In this document: one piece after another, positions 6,679 through 7,770 of the stretch | Layout: each line of letters begins with the position of its first letter | Position numbering within the stretch: the stretch's first letter is position 1 | From: Bacteroidales bacterium | GTDB lineage: Bacteria > Bacteroidota > Bacteroidia > Bacteroidales > UBA932 | DNA: 7,770 bases | Direction: 5' to 3' | Assembly: GCA_021443605.1 (NCBI GenBank) | Contig: JABUTQ010000216.1 | Location: forward strand, 1-7,770 | The notes under the pieces: generated by a model | Told to the model about the DNA's origin: nothing | The model's database searches: none | Seen by the model: the letters and a program-made list of their open reading frames with translations, nothing else | Position numbers and translations under genes: made by a program

Positions 6679-6711
6679 GATTGAACAATAAATCCTGATA
6701 ACTGAATCAGT

Positions 6712-7770
6712 TTATTTCGGAAGATACAGCCCTCTGCGGATTTTTTGGGTGGGAGTCTTTTCAAAAGGCTCCAAGCGCCCTTTGATGACCGAAATATGGG
6801 AAAACTTGTTGACCTTCTGGTTCACAAAATCCCGAATCTTCAAATCCAGCTTTTCCATGACGGCATCCTTTTCAGCCCCCTCGAGCTTTCCGACAATCCT
6901 GCGAACTTTGTCATTGTCATAAACCACTAAGGCAGTGAGTTTGCCGTTCTCCATATACACAATCGACTCCGACACGAAAGTATTGGTATTCAGCACGTTC
7001 TCAATCTCTTCCGGATAGATGTTCTCTCCAGACGGCCCAACAATCATAAAATTGGTACGGCCTATGATGGATATATACCCATCTTTGTCTATGGTGGCCA
7101 TATCCTTAGTGTGGAACCAGCCATCGGGGGTAATCGCTTCTACAGTAGCCTCCGGGTTCTTGTAATATCCCTGCATTATGCACGGCGTCTTGATGAGCAG
7201 TTCCCCCTCTCCGTTGGCGTTGGGATTTCCAATCTTGGCCTCGATGGTAGAACTTACCAAAGGGCCTGTGGTACCAATCTTGGCAGCACCGGGGAGGAAA
7301 AGGCAGAGCAATGGTGCAGTCTCTGTGAGGCCATAACCCACAGCGTATGGCATATCTCCCTCATACAGAAATCTTTCGGCAGCCGTATTGAGTTTGGCGC
7401 CACCGATTGCCAGCATCCTCATCCTCCCGCCAAGGGCCTCTTTGAGTTTCTTGGCAGCGATGCGGTGATAGAGTTTGCGAGTGGGAGCGAATCCGTAGAT
7501 TGCCTTGCCGAACTTCATTCCGACAATCTTTCCCATAACGGCACTCTTGTAAATCTTCTCCACCACAAGCGGCACGCTGATCATCACCGTTGGGCGAACC
7601 TCTTTAAAAGCGGGCATCAGTACCGCTGCGGTAGGAGCCTTGTCGAGATAAGTCACTCTCGCACCGCGTGAAAATGGATATAGCATCCCCACAGAGGCCT
7701 CGTAGGTATGTGAAAGGGGCAAGATTGAAAGGAAGATATCCCCCTTCCACACCGGGAAAAGGTCTGCAAG
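6712..7770 (-). CDS. AMP-forming long-chain acyl-CoA synthetase, C-terminal 352 residues (N-terminus beyond the right edge)
   Basis: The frame is open from the window edge to the TAA at 6712-6714. In-window motifs are LPLSHTYE near the left end of the visible protein, VPLVVEKIYKS, GYGLTETAPLL (adenine pocket), FHTKDMATIDKDG (the TGD region, reading TKD here but keeping the ribose-binding Asp), IIGRTNF with the hinge Arg, ENIYPEEIE, and PFEKTPTQKIRR with the canonical A10 lysine. These identify a long-chain fatty acid-CoA ligase of the FadD/ACSL branch, which activates fatty acids with ATP and CoA at the cytoplasmic side. The P-loop and roughly 200 N-terminal residues lie outside, so the GTG at 7752 is not the start. 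It is a clear paralogue of the ligase at 1402-3045, sharing blocks such as PLV-EKIYKS and PFEKTP. It runs toward the palindrome array. Confidence 0.93.
   Translation of the reverse strand, partial: LADLFPVWKGDIFLSILPLSHTYEASVGMLYPFSRGARVTYLDKAPTAAVLMPAFKEVRPTVMISVPLVVEKIYKSAVMGKIVGMKFGKAIYGFAPTRKLYHRIAAKKLKEALGGRMRMLAIGGAKLNTAAERFLYEGDMPYAVGYGLTETAPLLCLFLPGAAKIGTTGPLVSSTIEAKIGNPNANGEGELLIKTPCIMQGYYKNPEATVEAITPDGWFHTKDMATIDKDGYISIIGRTNFMIVGPSGENIYPEEIENVLNTNTFVSESIVYMENGKLTALVVYDNDKVRRIVGKLEGAEKDAVMEKLDLKIRDFVNQKVNKFSHISVIKGRLEPFEKTPTQKIRRGLYLPK

Noticed and set aside
5478..6711. Complete IS200/IS605 insertion sequence
   Set aside because: There is a Y1 transposase but no tnpB-like gene, no defined left and right end hairpins bracketing it, and palindromes on one side only in multiple copies. 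A RAYT with REP-like elements fits better.
7111..7671. 186-residue plus-strand reading frame
   Set aside because: It is antisense to the conserved second acyl-CoA synthetase, has no recognisable motif and no promoter.

Overview
The window looks like chromosomal DNA of a Bacteroidales-type bacterium (phylum Bacteroidota). The main evidence is the promoters: sites ahead of three genes match the Bacteroidota housekeeping -7 element TAnnTTTG, and one has a TTG exactly 19 bases upstream. Strong Shine-Dalgarno sequences are absent, and the protein families fit (fused ThrE-type exporter, paralogous AMP-forming acyl-CoA ligases, WG-like secreted protein). The genus cannot be fixed from the sequence alone.

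Layout, left to right. (1) Bases 1-1297, minus strand: a fused threonine/serine exporter-family (ThrE/YjjP-YjjB) membrane protein, cut by the left edge. (2) Bases 1298-1401: a divergent promoter region. (3) Bases 1402-3045, plus: a complete AMP-forming acyl-CoA synthetase homologue of 547 residues, followed by a clear intrinsic terminator at 3070-3100. (4) Bases 3113-5451, plus: a two-gene operon with its own promoter. It encodes a secreted, lysine-tailed protein with WG-like repeats and a membrane-anchored calcineurin-like metallophosphoesterase, 6 bases apart. (5) Bases 5478-6335, minus: a Y1/HUH transposase of the REP-associated (RAYT/TnpA-REP) kind, convergent with the phosphoesterase and visibly more A/T-rich than its neighbours. 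(6) Bases 6345-6711, noncoding: four imperfect palindromes of about 36 bases arranged as two 89-base dimers exactly 127 bases apart, resembling a REP/BIME cluster. (7) Bases 6712-7770, minus: the C-terminal part of a second AMP-forming acyl-CoA synthetase, cut by the right edge.

The most interesting part is the RAYT gene with its dimeric palindromes. A domesticated single-strand transposase next to its own presumed hairpin substrates is well known in Gammaproteobacteria. Here the array has its own sequence and a fixed dimer geometry, and the protein carries a C-terminal extension of roughly 150 residues that I cannot assign. Two other points deserve attention. The complete ligase has serine where its in-window paralogue has the canonical catalytic lysine. 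The secreted protein and membrane phosphoesterase form a tight operon of unknown function. Otherwise the genes are ordinary membrane transport, lipid activation and envelope functions, and I see no defence system, CRISPR array, phage or RNA gene.
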